Shown: positions 1 to 7,809, counted from the first letter of the stretch. The stretch is DNA of 64,000 nucleotides from Robertmurraya massiliosenegalensis JC6 (GCF_000311725.1 NZ_HE978514.1:296783-360782), one strand, 5' to 3'. Numbers and translations are program-made. Notes: generated from the letters alone by a model not told the origin.

Positions 1-132
1 TCCATTTCCGTTATTATGGTATTGATTATCTCCAACTTCCTGCAATTCATCGACCTTCCTTTTGGTGTGATTGGTCATGAAGGAAGTACGATATTAGTGA
101 TTTTAAATGGGTTACGATTATTAAAATCCTAA
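1..132 (+). CDS. Heavy-metal P-type ATPase, C-terminal fragment
   Basis: The open frame enters from the left edge and ends in TAA at 130-132, giving the last 43 residues. They form a hydrophobic helix followed by the HEGSTILVILNGLRLL signature that closes P1B-type metal-transporting ATPases of the CadA/ZosA type. Those pumps export or import Zn, Cd or Co across the cytoplasmic membrane using an aspartyl-phosphate intermediate. The phosphorylation and metal-binding domains lie outside the window, so the metal and exact family member cannot be assigned. A strong terminator follows directly. Confidence 0.8.
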   Translation, partial: SISVIMVLIISNFLQFIDLPFGVIGHEGSTILVILNGLRLLKS

Positions 133-145
133 CAAGCTGTTGCGC

Positions 146-180
146 AAAGAACTGTCGAATCTTAGTCGACAGTTCTTTTT
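146..180. terminator. Bidirectional intrinsic terminator
   Basis: An 11-bp perfect stem (148-158 with 166-176, AGAACTGTCGA) has a 7-nt loop and is followed by a T run on the + strand. It separates the ATPase gene from the convergent yfkH-like gene. Confidence 0.85.
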
Positions 181-1006
181 AACATGAATCATCTCTTAAA
201 AATTGATTTAATGCGTTTATTTCTCCACCAAGAATGATAATAATGCCGGTTAAATAAAACCAAATCAATAACACGATAACGGCTCCGATACTGCCATACG
301 TGGCAGAGTAGTTGCCGAAATTACTGACGTAGTAAGAGAATCCCCAGGACACCGCTAACCAACTTACGGTGGCAAAAACCGCTCCTGGGGTCGCATCAAT
401 ACACTTAAACTTTTTATTTGGCGCAATCCAATAGAGAACCAAAAAGACGATGAAGATAATTAAAAAACTAAGAAGCCATCGTAATAAATGCCAAAAACTT
501 AAGAAATGACTGGATAATCCAAGCTGCGTAAACAAAAACATTCCCAATTGCTTACCGAAGACTGGGAGTAATAATGCGATAATAAAAACAAAGATCATCG
601 CAACTGTAAAAACGATGGCCATCCCTCTTGCTACAATAAAGGAACGGCTTTCTTTTACCTCATACGCTTTGTTTAGAGCCCGAATAATGGCATTAATTCC
701 ATTTGAAGCAGACCACATCGTGGCAATGATCCCGAAGGATAGAAGGGTCCGGCTTTGTTGACCCATTATTTCATTTAGATTTGTTTCAATCAGAGTCATC
801 GTCTCGCCAGGTGCAAAATCACCAATAACGTTAAGCATTTCTTCCTGAGTAATTGGCAAATAGGGCAACAGTGTGACTAAAAAAATAAGAAGCGGAAATA
901 ACGATAAAAGAAAAAAATAAGCCAACTGAGCCGCTAAACCCATGACATCGTCTTCGCCAATTCTCTTCCATAATAACATTAGAGCTCTCATATTTAATAA
1001 GGCCAT
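179..1006 (-). CDS. yfkH: YihY/BrkB family inner-membrane protein (YfkH-like)
   Basis: The 275-residue protein is almost entirely hydrophobic, with about six membrane segments. The stretch around residues 83-117 (FGIIATMWSASNGINAI) and the C-terminal GGEINA motif are typical of the YihY/BrkB family. These were once annotated as ribonuclease BN, which is not correct; the molecular function is unknown. The start is ATG with GGGGTGG upstream. It is the last gene of a three-gene minus-strand operon (yfkJ-yfkI-yfkH order, as in Bacillus subtilis, where I recall it as a sigma-B general stress operon). No convincing sigma-B promoter was found here. Confidence 0.85.
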   Translation of the reverse strand: MALLNMRALMLLWKRIGEDDVMGLAAQLAYFFLLSLFPLLIFLVTLLPYLPITQEEMLNVIGDFAPGETMTLIETNLNEIMGQQSRTLLSFGIIATMWSASNGINAIIRALNKAYEVKESRSFIVARGMAIVFTVAMIFVFIIALLLPVFGKQLGMFLFTQLGLSSHFLSFWHLLRWLLSFLIIFIVFLVLYWIAPNKKFKCIDATPGAVFATVSWLAVSWGFSYYVSNFGNYSATYGSIGAVIVLLIWFYLTGIIIILGGEINALNQFLRDDSC

Positions 1007-1029
1007 TACTCCACCCCTATTTTCCCTAG

Positions 1030-1368
1030 TTAAACCTCTTCCTCATCATGGTCATGTGTAAATGCTTCTTTCGTGTCTTGAACAATTCCCACGACAGTCG
1101 GTGTTACCTCTCTAATTTCTTCCACCTTTTCCGCAATAAAAGAGACGTCCTCACTTACTTGCTCCACCGTAGTACGCAATTGAGTCGTTGTATTTTTTAG
1201 TTTTTCTGCGACTTCACTCGGATGAGTAACAAAATGAGTGACGTTTTTGGCCCCTGATTTACAACTTTCCACAACAGAGTTTCTTGTTTCCCGATCAAGC
1301 AAACTAATCGCTCCGCCTGCTATTGCTCCAAGTAAAATCCCTTTCCAAAACTTATCTGTACTCCCCAT
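1030..1368 (-). CDS. yfkI: Small YtxH/YfkI-like stress protein
   Basis: The start is placed at the ATG at 1368 (112 residues) because GGAAGG lies 8 nt upstream; the longer frame to 1413 has no such site. The N-terminus has one glycine-rich hydrophobic segment (FWKGILLGAIAGGAISLL), then an amphipathic, charged, probably coiled-coil region, ending in an acidic histidine-containing tail. This is the architecture of YtxH-like small stress proteins. Position between yfkJ and yfkH supports orthology to B. subtilis yfkI. The function is not known; membrane anchoring by the N-terminus is inferred. Confidence 0.75.
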   Translation of the reverse strand: MGSTDKFWKGILLGAIAGGAISLLDRETRNSVVESCKSGAKNVTHFVTHPSEVAEKLKNTTTQLRTTVEQVSEDVSFIAEKVEEIREVTPTVVGIVQDTKEAFTHDHDEEEV

Positions 1369-1421
1369 TAGCATGTCCTTCCTTTCTGTTTCCATAAACA
1401 ATGATTTTTTCATACCGCGCT

Positions 1422-1895
1422 TTACTTAACATCATGATTTTGTTTTATATGTTGTAATAGTTTTTCACAGCCTTGCTGCAATAAATCGAAGACTTCTTGG
1501 AAATTCCCAGTATAGTATGGGTCAGGAACGTTTTTGTCCTTCATATGTGGAACATAATCCAATAGCAATTCAATCTTTGCTGTTGGAAATGCTGATTTCC
1601 ATTTTTCAATATTTCTCTTATTATCACTATCCATCGCAATAATATAATCAAAATCCTCAAGATCTTTTGATTCGACTTGCCTTGCTTTAATTCCTTCAAA
1701 ATCTATGCGATTGCTCTTTAAGATCGTTCTTGTTCCTTCATGGGGTGGTTGTCCAATATGCCAATCACCAGTGCCTGCTGAGTCAACCACAATATTTCCT
1801 TCAAGTCCTTCCCTCTTTACCACATCTCGAAACATCGCCTCTGCCATCGGTGAGCGGCAAATATTTCCGAGACATACAAACAACACTTTTACCAT
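1422..1895 (-). CDS. yfkJ: Low-molecular-weight protein-tyrosine/arginine phosphatase (YfkJ-like)
   Basis: The start is the ATG at 1895 (157 residues), preceded by GGAGGG at about 10 nt; the open frame extends further upstream but without a site and without family similarity. The phosphatase loop C8-x5-R14-S15 (CLGNICRS) sits at the N-terminus and the general-acid motif D125-P126 near the C-terminus, both as required in LMW-PTPs. These cytoplasmic enzymes hydrolyse phosphotyrosine or, in the YwlE branch, phosphoarginine. Neighbours yfkI and yfkH follow at 53 and 23 nt, so it leads the operon. The substrate cannot be read from the sequence. Confidence 0.9.
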   Translation of the reverse strand: MVKVLFVCLGNICRSPMAEAMFRDVVKREGLEGNIVVDSAGTGDWHIGQPPHEGTRTILKSNRIDFEGIKARQVESKDLEDFDYIIAMDSDNKRNIEKWKSAFPTAKIELLLDYVPHMKDKNVPDPYYTGNFQEVFDLLQQGCEKLLQHIKQNHDVK

Positions 1896-2130
1896 ATGTA
1901 ACATCCCTCCAATTACCATTCTCTTCGATTTCCCTACAAAGATGCAACTGTTTGATGAGATTTCCTGATAATCTCTCATTAAATTCATGGAACAGCCTGT
2001 CATTAAACAAGGAAAGATGTTACTATTCACTAAAGGAAGTTAAAGAATGATTCATGAATGGGACAAAACCATAGAGAATACTAAATAGTAGAGGTATCAC
2101 AAATACCATCATAGGAAAGGTGGAAAATGA

Positions 2131-2355
2131 ATGAATTTATCAACAGCATCGGTAGAAAATGTGGAGTATATGATTGAGAAAATTAAAGAAAAGCTTAAAG
2201 TGTTGAATCTTGGAGCAATTAAACCCTCACATTTTGATGAAAATATGTACGAAGAGTTAAAAGAAATCTATGAACTAGTCATGAAAAAGAACTCCTTCAG
2301 CCCAAATGAAATGCAAGCTCTTGCTGAAGAACTTGGCAATCTGAGAAAACAATAG
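2131..2355 (+). CDS. yfkK: UPF0435 family protein YfkK
   Basis: A 74-residue acidic protein with the family core ENVEYMIEKI...KEIYELVMKKNSF...EELGNLRK. It matches the length and pattern of B. subtilis YfkK, a UPF0435 protein with no known function. GGTGG lies 9 nt before the ATG. It is divergent from the yfkJ operon, as in B. subtilis, and is followed at once by a strong terminator, so it is monocistronic. Confidence 0.85.
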   Translation: MNLSTASVENVEYMIEKIKEKLKVLNLGAIKPSHFDENMYEELKEIYELVMKKNSFSPNEMQALAEELGNLRKQ

Positions 2356-2362
2356 CTACATA

Positions 2363-2405
2363 AAGAGGGCGTTCCATAGCAAATCCTTTGGAACGCCCTT
2401 TCTTA
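2363..2405 (+). terminator. Intrinsic terminator after yfkK
   Basis: A 10-bp perfect stem GGGCGTTCCA (2367-2376 with 2389-2398) is followed by TTTCTT. It also lies at the 3' end of the convergent HD-domain gene. Confidence 0.85.
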
Positions 2406-2418
2406 TATGTCTAAATCC

Positions 2419-3399
2419 TTACGAATCCAAAACTTCCGTAATCAACAATGTGTGATGGTCGCCTAAAGAAATTTCCTCTTCCGTATCTAAATAGCGTACG
2501 AACGGTCTTTGTATGTTTCCGACTATCTTCGTTACAATCACATCGCGGCCATTATTGAGTCTGACCTTTGTTCCTGGAATATAGCTTGGCACTTGTTGTA
2601 CGAAAAGACTAATGAGAGCAGGTGGAAAAAGAGTACCACTCTTCGTCATAATATATTCCAATGCCTGATGCGGTGCTAGTCCGTCCTTTGATAGGGCGTT
2701 GTCGTAAACATTGGCAATTGCACAAATTTGCGCAAATTCATGGATTTCCTTTTCTACTAATCCTCTTGGCTCACCGCTTCCATCGATTGCCTCATGATGC
2801 TGATAGGCAACATGTGCGGATAAAAGACTAACCTCTCTTATTTTTCGCAAAAATTCAAAACCACTTCTAGCATGGTGTTCAGATTCTTGCCCAAACACTT
2901 TTCCAATATCATGAAGAAGACAACCTAACGCTAAGTCGTTTAATGATTTTTGAGAGACCCCTAGTTTTTTGGCTAATTGAAGTGCGAGCAGAGAGACATT
3001 GATAGAATGGGCATACTCCCTTAATTCTTCTGCTAAAGAAGATGTGGGGATAAGAAAAAGCGCTTTTCTTTTTGCCACCTCTTGCACAAGGAGGACAACT
3101 TGCTTTTGCAAATCACGAATGGGAAGTTCTTTTTTCTCTGTGACGGCCTCAAAAACATTTTTCAATACCTCAATTGCTTCCATCCACGTTGGGACATCGA
3201 CCATTTCATCCATCGTGATTCCATAGGAAGTTGCATCCTCAATAAATAGATAGCGTATATCTAGTGCCACTAATCTCTCTAAATAAGCAGGATGTATCGT
3301 TCTCCCTGCACCTAGCAATATACGTCTATGTTTATCAAAAATTGGCCTCGCAAGCTGCATTAGTTTTGGGTTATATTCATCAATACTAATAAGTCTCAT
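2419..3399 (-). CDS. HD-GYP-like domain protein with altered GYP motif
   Basis: The start is taken as the ATG at 3399 (326 residues), 6 nt after GAGGGAG. The N-terminal ~75 residues look like the small beta domain that precedes HD-GYP phosphodiesterases. The HD pair is H163-D164 (CLLHDIGK), and the GYP region is at about 201-213 as HHEAIDGSGEPRG. In classical HD-GYP cyclic-di-GMP phosphodiesterases this reads HHE..DGSGYP.G; here Glu replaces Tyr. The metal ligands look mostly present, but the change makes activity uncertain. It is probably a signalling hydrolase in the cytoplasm; the gene stands alone between yfkK and map. Confidence 0.8.
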   Translation of the reverse strand: MRLISIDEYNPKLMQLARPIFDKHRRILLGAGRTIHPAYLERLVALDIRYLFIEDATSYGITMDEMVDVPTWMEAIEVLKNVFEAVTEKKELPIRDLQKQVVLLVQEVAKRKALFLIPTSSLAEELREYAHSINVSLLALQLAKKLGVSQKSLNDLALGCLLHDIGKVFGQESEHHARSGFEFLRKIREVSLLSAHVAYQHHEAIDGSGEPRGLVEKEIHEFAQICAIANVYDNALSKDGLAPHQALEYIMTKSGTLFPPALISLFVQQVPSYIPGTKVRLNNGRDVIVTKIVGNIQRPFVRYLDTEEEISLGDHHTLLITEVLDS

Positions 3400-3459
3400 G
3401 CGCTTCTCCCTCGTCAAACCCATTTTAGAAAAGTTTAATCTTGGAAATGAATTTTGTCT

Positions 3460-4209
3460 TTATTCTTGGTCCGTTAAAATAACAGGCCCGTTCTTCGTAA
3501 TCGCAATTGTATGCTCATATTGAGCAGAGTATTTTCCATCGATCGTACGGGCGGTCCAGCCGTTGGCATCCATCTTCATTTCATACTGACCCATGTTAAC
3601 CATTGGCTCAATTGTAAAGACCATTCCTTCTTTTATTCTCGGTCCTTTTCCAGGAAGACCGAAATGTGGAACATCAGGCTTTTCATGGATAACTGAACCG
3701 ATTCCATGTCCGATAAAATCACGAACTACAGAAAATCCTTCTCCCTCCACATACGTTTGGATCGCATGACCGATATCACCAATGCGGTTTCCAATTTGAG
3801 CCTGTTCGATTCCTTTATAAAGGGCTTCTTTCGTTACATGTAATAACTTTTCCGTACGCTCCGATACTTCACCGACTGCATATGTCCAAGCTGAGTCTGC
3901 TAAAGCCCCATTTAAATTTACAACCATATCAATTGTTACAATATCCCCAGTTTTTAATGGTTCCTTTCTTGGAAAGCCATGACAAATTTCATCATTAATA
4001 CTCGCACATGTAGCAAACTCATAGCCTTTATAGCCCTTTTGTTCCGCAGTCGCCCCATGTTTTTGTAAAAAAGAATCAACAAATTCTTCTATTTCCCAAG
4101 TCGTAATTCCTGGTTGAATCATTTTGGCAATTTCTTTATGAACAGAAGCCAGCACCTCACCAGCTTTCTTCATCATCTCAATTTCTCTTTGTGATTTTAA
4201 AACAATCAT
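3460..4209 (-). CDS. mapB: Methionine aminopeptidase, type I (MapB-like)
   Basis: A 249-residue protein with every catalytic residue of type I methionine aminopeptidase: metal ligands D94, D105, H168, E201 and E232 and the substrate histidine H77. It removes the initiator methionine from nascent proteins when the second residue is small. The motif LADSAWTY and the location near yfk genes suggest the second Bacillus isoform (yflG/mapB) rather than the map gene of the ribosomal protein cluster. The ATG is preceded by AGGAGG. Single gene with its own upstream region. Confidence 0.93.
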   Translation of the reverse strand: MIVLKSQREIEMMKKAGEVLASVHKEIAKMIQPGITTWEIEEFVDSFLQKHGATAEQKGYKGYEFATCASINDEICHGFPRKEPLKTGDIVTIDMVVNLNGALADSAWTYAVGEVSERTEKLLHVTKEALYKGIEQAQIGNRIGDIGHAIQTYVEGEGFSVVRDFIGHGIGSVIHEKPDVPHFGLPGKGPRIKEGMVFTIEPMVNMGQYEMKMDANGWTARTIDGKYSAQYEHTIAITKNGPVILTDQE

Positions 4210-4386
4210 CGCTAGATCCTCCTTTATACAAGTACAAAGTACCTTTCACCATTGTAATACTTTTCAAGTGACAATCAAAATGTTTTAATTTTCGAAATGT
4301 GTCAAATTATGCATTGTCATGAATGAATTAATATTCTACTATGTAGATAAATATTATTTAATAACTATGAAAAGCTTAAAAATTCA

Positions 4387-4403
4387 AAAGAACTTTTTGT
4401 TCT
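4387..4403. promoter_or_regulatory. Candidate SinR operator pair upstream of sinR
   Basis: Opposed copies AAAGAAC (4387-4393) and GTTCT (4399-4403) lie about 75 nt before the sinR start. SinR of B. subtilis binds GTTCTYT-type half sites, often as inverted pairs. Autoregulation is inferred; the motif is short, so chance occurrence is possible. Confidence 0.35.
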
Positions 4404-4472
4404 AAATATGGAACTGTTTTTCAATCTTTGATATTATTAAAGTATACATTTTGATAGGATGTGTGATTTTTG

Positions 4473-4796
4473 ATGATTGGTGATCGTGTTAAAAAACTCA
4501 GACTTGAAAAGAAGATGTCGCTTTCAGAGCTTGCTGAACAAGCTGGAGTGGCAAAATCTTATTTAAGTTCATTAGAAAGAAATCTACAAAATAACCCGTC
4601 CATTCAATTTCTCGAGAAAATTGCTGGCGTTCTCCATGTTCCAGTAGATTACTTAATCCATGAACACTTAAATGATGAAGATCTTGATTCAGAATGGATT
4701 AAGATTGTAAAAGAAGCTATGGACTCCGGTATTACAAAAGAACAATTTAGAGAATATCTTGAGTTTAATAAATGGAGAGCCAATCAAGACAAATAA
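4473..4796 (+). CDS. sinR: SinR master biofilm regulator
   Basis: The start is the ATG at 4473 (107 residues), which matches the family start; a TTG codon precedes it. Residues 5-61 form a Cro/CI-type helix-turn-helix with the SinR sequence SLSELAEQAGVAKSYLSSLE and NPSIQFLEKI. Residues 71-101 form the Sin oligomerisation domain (LDSEWIKIVKEAMDSGITKE). In Bacillus, SinR represses matrix genes and is antagonised by SinI through this C-terminal domain. Here the sinI gene lies 187 nt downstream on the opposite strand instead of just upstream on the same strand. Weak RBS (AGGA, ~11 nt). Confidence 0.93.
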   Translation: MIGDRVKKLRLEKKMSLSELAEQAGVAKSYLSSLERNLQNNPSIQFLEKIAGVLHVPVDYLIHEHLNDEDLDSEWIKIVKEAMDSGITKEQFREYLEFNKWRANQDK

Positions 4797-4835
4797 GTAT
4801 GATGGAAGCAAAGGCGGAGTGACACTAACACAAGC

Positions 4836-4866
4836 AAAACCTGTTCTTTAAAAGAACAGGTTTTTT
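4836..4866. terminator. Bidirectional terminator between sinR and sinI
   Basis: A near-continuous palindrome (4836-4849 with 4851-4864) is flanked by A and T runs, so it can stop both convergent transcripts. Its centre contains GTTCT and AGAAC facing each other, which resembles a SinR operator pair. Confidence 0.85.
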
Positions 4867-4983
4867 ATTCGTGTACCTTATATATTAGGTTTCATTGAGC
4901 GGTGATGGTTTCAAAAGTAGATCCAAAATGAAGTCAGAAAAGATGTTCCGTAGTGATATATATTTGTTGAGCTGCTTGAAACA

Positions 4984-5118
4984 TTATTGCTTGACGGTTT
5001 TGTTAGCAAGAAATTCGCGAACTTCCTCCTTTTCAATTCCGAGTTTTTTTGCCTCTTTAATTAGTTCCAACCATTCCATATCCAATCCTTCAATTCTTCC
5101 TTTCATTTCTATCACCAT
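4984..5118 (-). CDS. sinI: SinI-like antirepressor, 44 residues
   Basis: A short minus-strand frame running ATG 5118 to TAA 4984, with GGGGG 5 nt before the start. The product contains LDMEWLELIKEAKKLGIEKE and EEVREFL at residues 12-37, aligning with the SinI dimerisation helices (B. subtilis LDQEWVELMVEAKEANISPE) and with the Sin domain of the SinR encoded next door. SinI binds SinR one to one and releases it from DNA. The protein is shorter than B. subtilis SinI (57) because the C-terminal tail is missing. Tail-to-tail arrangement with sinR is unusual. The alternative is an orphan Sin-domain peptide; sinI is favoured by adjacency. Confidence 0.85.
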   Translation of the reverse strand: MVIEMKGRIEGLDMEWLELIKEAKKLGIEKEEVREFLANKTVKQ

Positions 5119-5469
5119 TTTTTCCCCCTAAAATCCAGCACGAATTTCAGCAGTCCAGCCGTCATAGTTCCCTACCTTAGACCTGAGACTTTGCGCCCCC
5201 ATCTTTCAACAGGTTTGCCTTTTTCTTGCGTCCTTTATTTTTTACTCTAAAAGTTATCCCACTTATAGTCTACTTCGTTTTAATCAATAAAAGTGTAACT
5301 ATTTGTCAGCCGTTAGAATATTTCGAAATTTATTTTTTAACAATTTTCGTCAACTAGCTACAGGAATAAATCATCAAATAAGCAAATGGCATTACGGCGT
5401 TGACATCAATGTCAATTCGTGTCGAAATTTATTTCTCTAAAAAACAGTAGTATAGTCATCTATCAAAAT
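5119..5469. other. Gene-free region upstream of sinI
   Basis: No supported gene is seen. The part next to 5118 must hold the sinI promoter. A TGTCGAA heptamer (5420-5426) equals the Spo0A-box core, which would fit Spo0A control of sinI, but it lies about 300 nt from the start and is short enough to occur by chance. Confidence 0.5.
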
Positions 5470-5688
5470 CTATCTAGTAATACCGTTTTCATTTTCCTCT
5501 TTACCTTTAAAGCTAAGAGAAGTCGAACCAGACAGCGTTTTTATGTATAATTGCTCAAATGTCACGGCATCGAAAAATGGTTGTGCCGTTAAATCATGCC
5601 CGCATACAGGACATAACCACTCTCCATACTCGCTGCTACTAAAAGAAGGTTTATTACATTTATCACAATTCTTCCGGTACAATCGCAT
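5470..5688 (-). CDS. Small zinc-ribbon protein (hypothetical)
   Basis: The start is the ATG at 5688 (72 residues), directly after a GTG at 5691, with AGGTGAGAGGG upstream. Two CxxC knuckles, C8-x2-C11 and C26-x2-C29, define a rubredoxin-like zinc ribbon in the N-terminal half. The C-terminal half is polar with no recognisable fold. I do not recognise the family. The upstream region carries two GTTCTTT/GTTCTTA heptamers that resemble SinR sites, so co-regulation with the neighbouring sin genes is possible but untested. Confidence 0.7.
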   Translation of the reverse strand: MRLYRKNCDKCNKPSFSSSEYGEWLCPVCGHDLTAQPFFDAVTFEQLYIKTLSGSTSLSFKGKEENENGITR

Positions 5689-6007
5689 CACCCTCTCACC
5701 TGTTCTTTTAGAATTACTAATTGTTCTTAATTAAGAATATAGTATCATTTTATTCCTTTTATAAAGATTTTGAAATATGGAAATTTTGTCATTTTTTCGT
5801 TTTAACGAACGTTTTTCTCTTTATTTCGTCCACATCCTTCAAATCTCTTACTTTTTTCATTTTATTTCTACTATTAATCAAATATGCCCCTGAGTAAAAA
5901 TTGTTTGAATTTAGGTCTAATGATGTATAGAAATATTGTCTGAATTATCTAAATAATAATATAATAACAGTAATAAACTTAAAAAACATAAGAAAGGTGG
6001 TGTTTAA
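5689..6007. other. Intergenic region with SinR-like heptamers
   Basis: No gene seen. GTTCTTT (5702-5708) and GTTCTTA (5723-5729) stand upstream of the zinc-ribbon gene on the side where its promoter should be. An AGAAAGGTGG ribosome binding site for the following small gene closes the region. Confidence 0.4.
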
Positions 6008-6127
6008 ATGACATTTTTTCATATCCTAAATTTCGTTATCCCTATCGCTTCCATGATTGGACTCGGTTTCTTACTTGACCGAATGTGTAAGCCTGATAAA
6101 GAAGCAAAAAAAGTTCCGACTGAATAA
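6008..6127 (+). CDS. 39-residue single-pass membrane peptide
   Basis: A short frame with a near-ideal ribosome binding site (AAGAAAGGTGG, 7 nt from ATG) and a terminator directly after the stop. The product has one hydrophobic segment (residues 3-24, HILNFVIPIASMIGLGFLLD) and a charged Lys/Glu-rich tail. I do not recognise the family. Strong RBS, terminator and tidy topology support real expression. It is convergent with motB, so it is not part of the motility operon. Confidence 0.65.
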   Translation: MTFFHILNFVIPIASMIGLGFLLDRMCKPDKEAKKVPTE

Positions 6128-6130
6128 TAT

Positions 6131-6173
6131 AAAAAAAGTAGCACAAACCATTTTGGTCTGTACTACTTTTTTC
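6131..6173. terminator. Bidirectional terminator (small peptide gene / motB)
   Basis: Imperfect 14-bp stem (AGTAGCACAAACCA with TGGTCTGTACTACT, two mismatches) flanked by A and T runs on either side, so it can serve both convergent genes. Confidence 0.8.
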
Positions 6174-6930
6174 ATTCAGAAGTTATCGGCAATATTAGGA
6201 CTTCAACACGACGATTCTTTGCTCTTCCCTCACTTGTTGCATTGCTTGCTACAGGTTGGAATTCACCAAACCCTTTCGCACTGAACCATGCCGGATCCAG
6301 TTTATCGTTTTTCAGCACAATTTTCATAAAGCTAATCGCTCGCATCACACTTAACTCCCAGTTCGATTCAAAACGAGGATTGCTTATTGGCACATTATCT
6401 GTATGGCCACTAATAATAATATTCCGCGGTGGACTCATAACAAGAAGTTCGGATATCTCATCAGCCGTATGCACATCTTCCGGTCTAACGTCCGCACTAC
6501 CAGATGCGAATAAGACATTATCACGGATCGTTAACAGCAGTCCTTCATCTGTTAATGAGGTGTCGAGCTTATCTGTTAGCTTATTTTCAGCAATATAGGC
6601 GTTTACCTTTTTTTGAATGTTCTCTAATTCCAATTTTTCAATTCTTTCAGCCTTTTCCTTGTCTTCACTATCTTCTTGTCCTTCGATATCATCAATGGCC
6701 TGAGCCTCATCTTCAGGCATTGGACTTGGGTAATCCAAGATACCAGTACCACCAGAAAGTGCTTGATTAAAAGCTTGCGACATTTTTTCTAGCTTTTGCG
6801 CATCTATCGTACTCATTGAAAATAACACGATAAACAATGCCAATAGTAATGTTAAAATATCTGCATATGGGATCAGCCACGATTCGTCTATATGTTCTTC
6901 GTGCTGTTCCTTTTTTCTTCGTTTACTCAC
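6172..6930 (-). CDS. motB: Flagellar motor stator protein MotB
   Basis: The start is the GTG at 6930 (252 residues), which overlaps the motA stop (GTGAGTAA); the ATG at 6972 would overlap motA by 50 nt. After a basic N-terminus comes the plug/TM segment with the essential ion-binding D24 (SWLIPYADILTLL), then an acidic linker and a C-terminal OmpA-like peptidoglycan-binding domain (ISGHTDNVPI, AKNRRVEVLI). MotB anchors the stator to the wall and forms the ion path with MotA. The sequence resembles proton-type MotB more than sodium-type MotS, but ion choice is inferred. Confidence 0.95.
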   Translation of the reverse strand: MSKRRKKEQHEEHIDESWLIPYADILTLLLALFIVLFSMSTIDAQKLEKMSQAFNQALSGGTGILDYPSPMPEDEAQAIDDIEGQEDSEDKEKAERIEKLELENIQKKVNAYIAENKLTDKLDTSLTDEGLLLTIRDNVLFASGSADVRPEDVHTADEISELLVMSPPRNIIISGHTDNVPISNPRFESNWELSVMRAISFMKIVLKNDKLDPAWFSAKGFGEFQPVASNATSEGRAKNRRVEVLILPITSE

Positions 6931-7717
6931 CCTTCTTCTCACCGCTTTCCTCTTGGAAATTCTTCCTTTCACTAGCTGGTAAGTATGAAGCTAATTTCTG
7001 TTCAATCACTCTTGGAGCTTCTCCTTCTAAGATAGAAAGTACACCTTCAATCATCATGTACTTTAATTTTGCTTCTACCTTAGATTTTCTTTTCAGTTTA
7101 TTGGCAAAAGGATGCCATAATGCGTAACCAGTGAAAATTCCGAGTAAGGTTGCGACAAAGGCAGCGCTAATGGCATGACCAAGTGCATCAATATCACTCA
7201 TATCTTGTAGTGCAGCAATTAATCCGACAACGGCACCTAGTACTCCAAGCGTCGGTGCATATGTTCCTGCTTGACTAAAAATAAGTGCGCCCTGATGATG
7301 TCTTTCCTCCATCGCTTCTATTTCTTCTGTCAGAACATCGCGAATGTAATCCGCACTTTGCCCATCAACTGCTAAAGAAAGACCATTTTTTAAAAATTCA
7401 TCGTCAATTTCAGACGTTTTTGCTTCTAATGCAAGGAGTCCTTCTTTACGAGCTAATTGCGCCCAATCGGAAAACATCCCAATCAAATCAGTTGGGTTCA
7501 TTAGTTTTCTCTCTTTAAAAATTATCCCAAATAGTTTCGGAACCTTTTTTATTTCAGAGGTCGGAAAGGCAATGGTCACCGTACCGATCGTTCCTAAAAT
7601 AATAATTAAGATGGCAGCAGGGTTTACCAAAACCCCTACTCCTACTCCTTTTAAGACCATTCCTACTCCAACACCAAGTACTGCTACGATTAAGCCTATT
7701 ATCGACGTTTTATCCAT
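6923..7717 (-). CDS. motA: Flagellar motor stator protein MotA
   Basis: A 264-residue protein with four membrane segments (about 5-25, 32-50, 150-172, 182-202) and a large cytoplasmic loop between segments 2 and 3. The motif YAPTLGVLGAVVGLIAAL is the conserved segment 3 with the two functional prolines' region. MotA is the torque-generating stator partner of MotB. AGGTGG lies 7 nt upstream of the ATG. It leads a two-gene operon with motB, translationally coupled by overlap. A candidate sigma-D promoter lies about 90 nt upstream. Confidence 0.95.
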   Translation of the reverse strand: MDKTSIIGLIVAVLGVGVGMVLKGVGVGVLVNPAAILIIILGTIGTVTIAFPTSEIKKVPKLFGIIFKERKLMNPTDLIGMFSDWAQLARKEGLLALEAKTSEIDDEFLKNGLSLAVDGQSADYIRDVLTEEIEAMEERHHQGALIFSQAGTYAPTLGVLGAVVGLIAALQDMSDIDALGHAISAAFVATLLGIFTGYALWHPFANKLKRKSKVEAKLKYMMIEGVLSILEGEAPRVIEQKLASYLPASERKNFQEESGEKKGE

Positions 7718-7809
7718 TTTTGTTCCACCTATCCCTTATGCGACTATTTGACTATGCCTATGATTTCAATGTTTTCTAGTTTTAAATGATCGTTTCAATC
7801 CTATTACTT

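Noticed and set aside
1896..2130. Sigma-B promoter of the yfkJ operon
   Set aside because: A GTTTAA -35 exists on the minus strand, but no GGGTAT-like -10 at the right distance.
5420..5426. Spo0A box upstream of sinI
   Set aside because: TGTCGAA is exact but only 7 bp long and far from the start; expected several times by chance in 64 kb.
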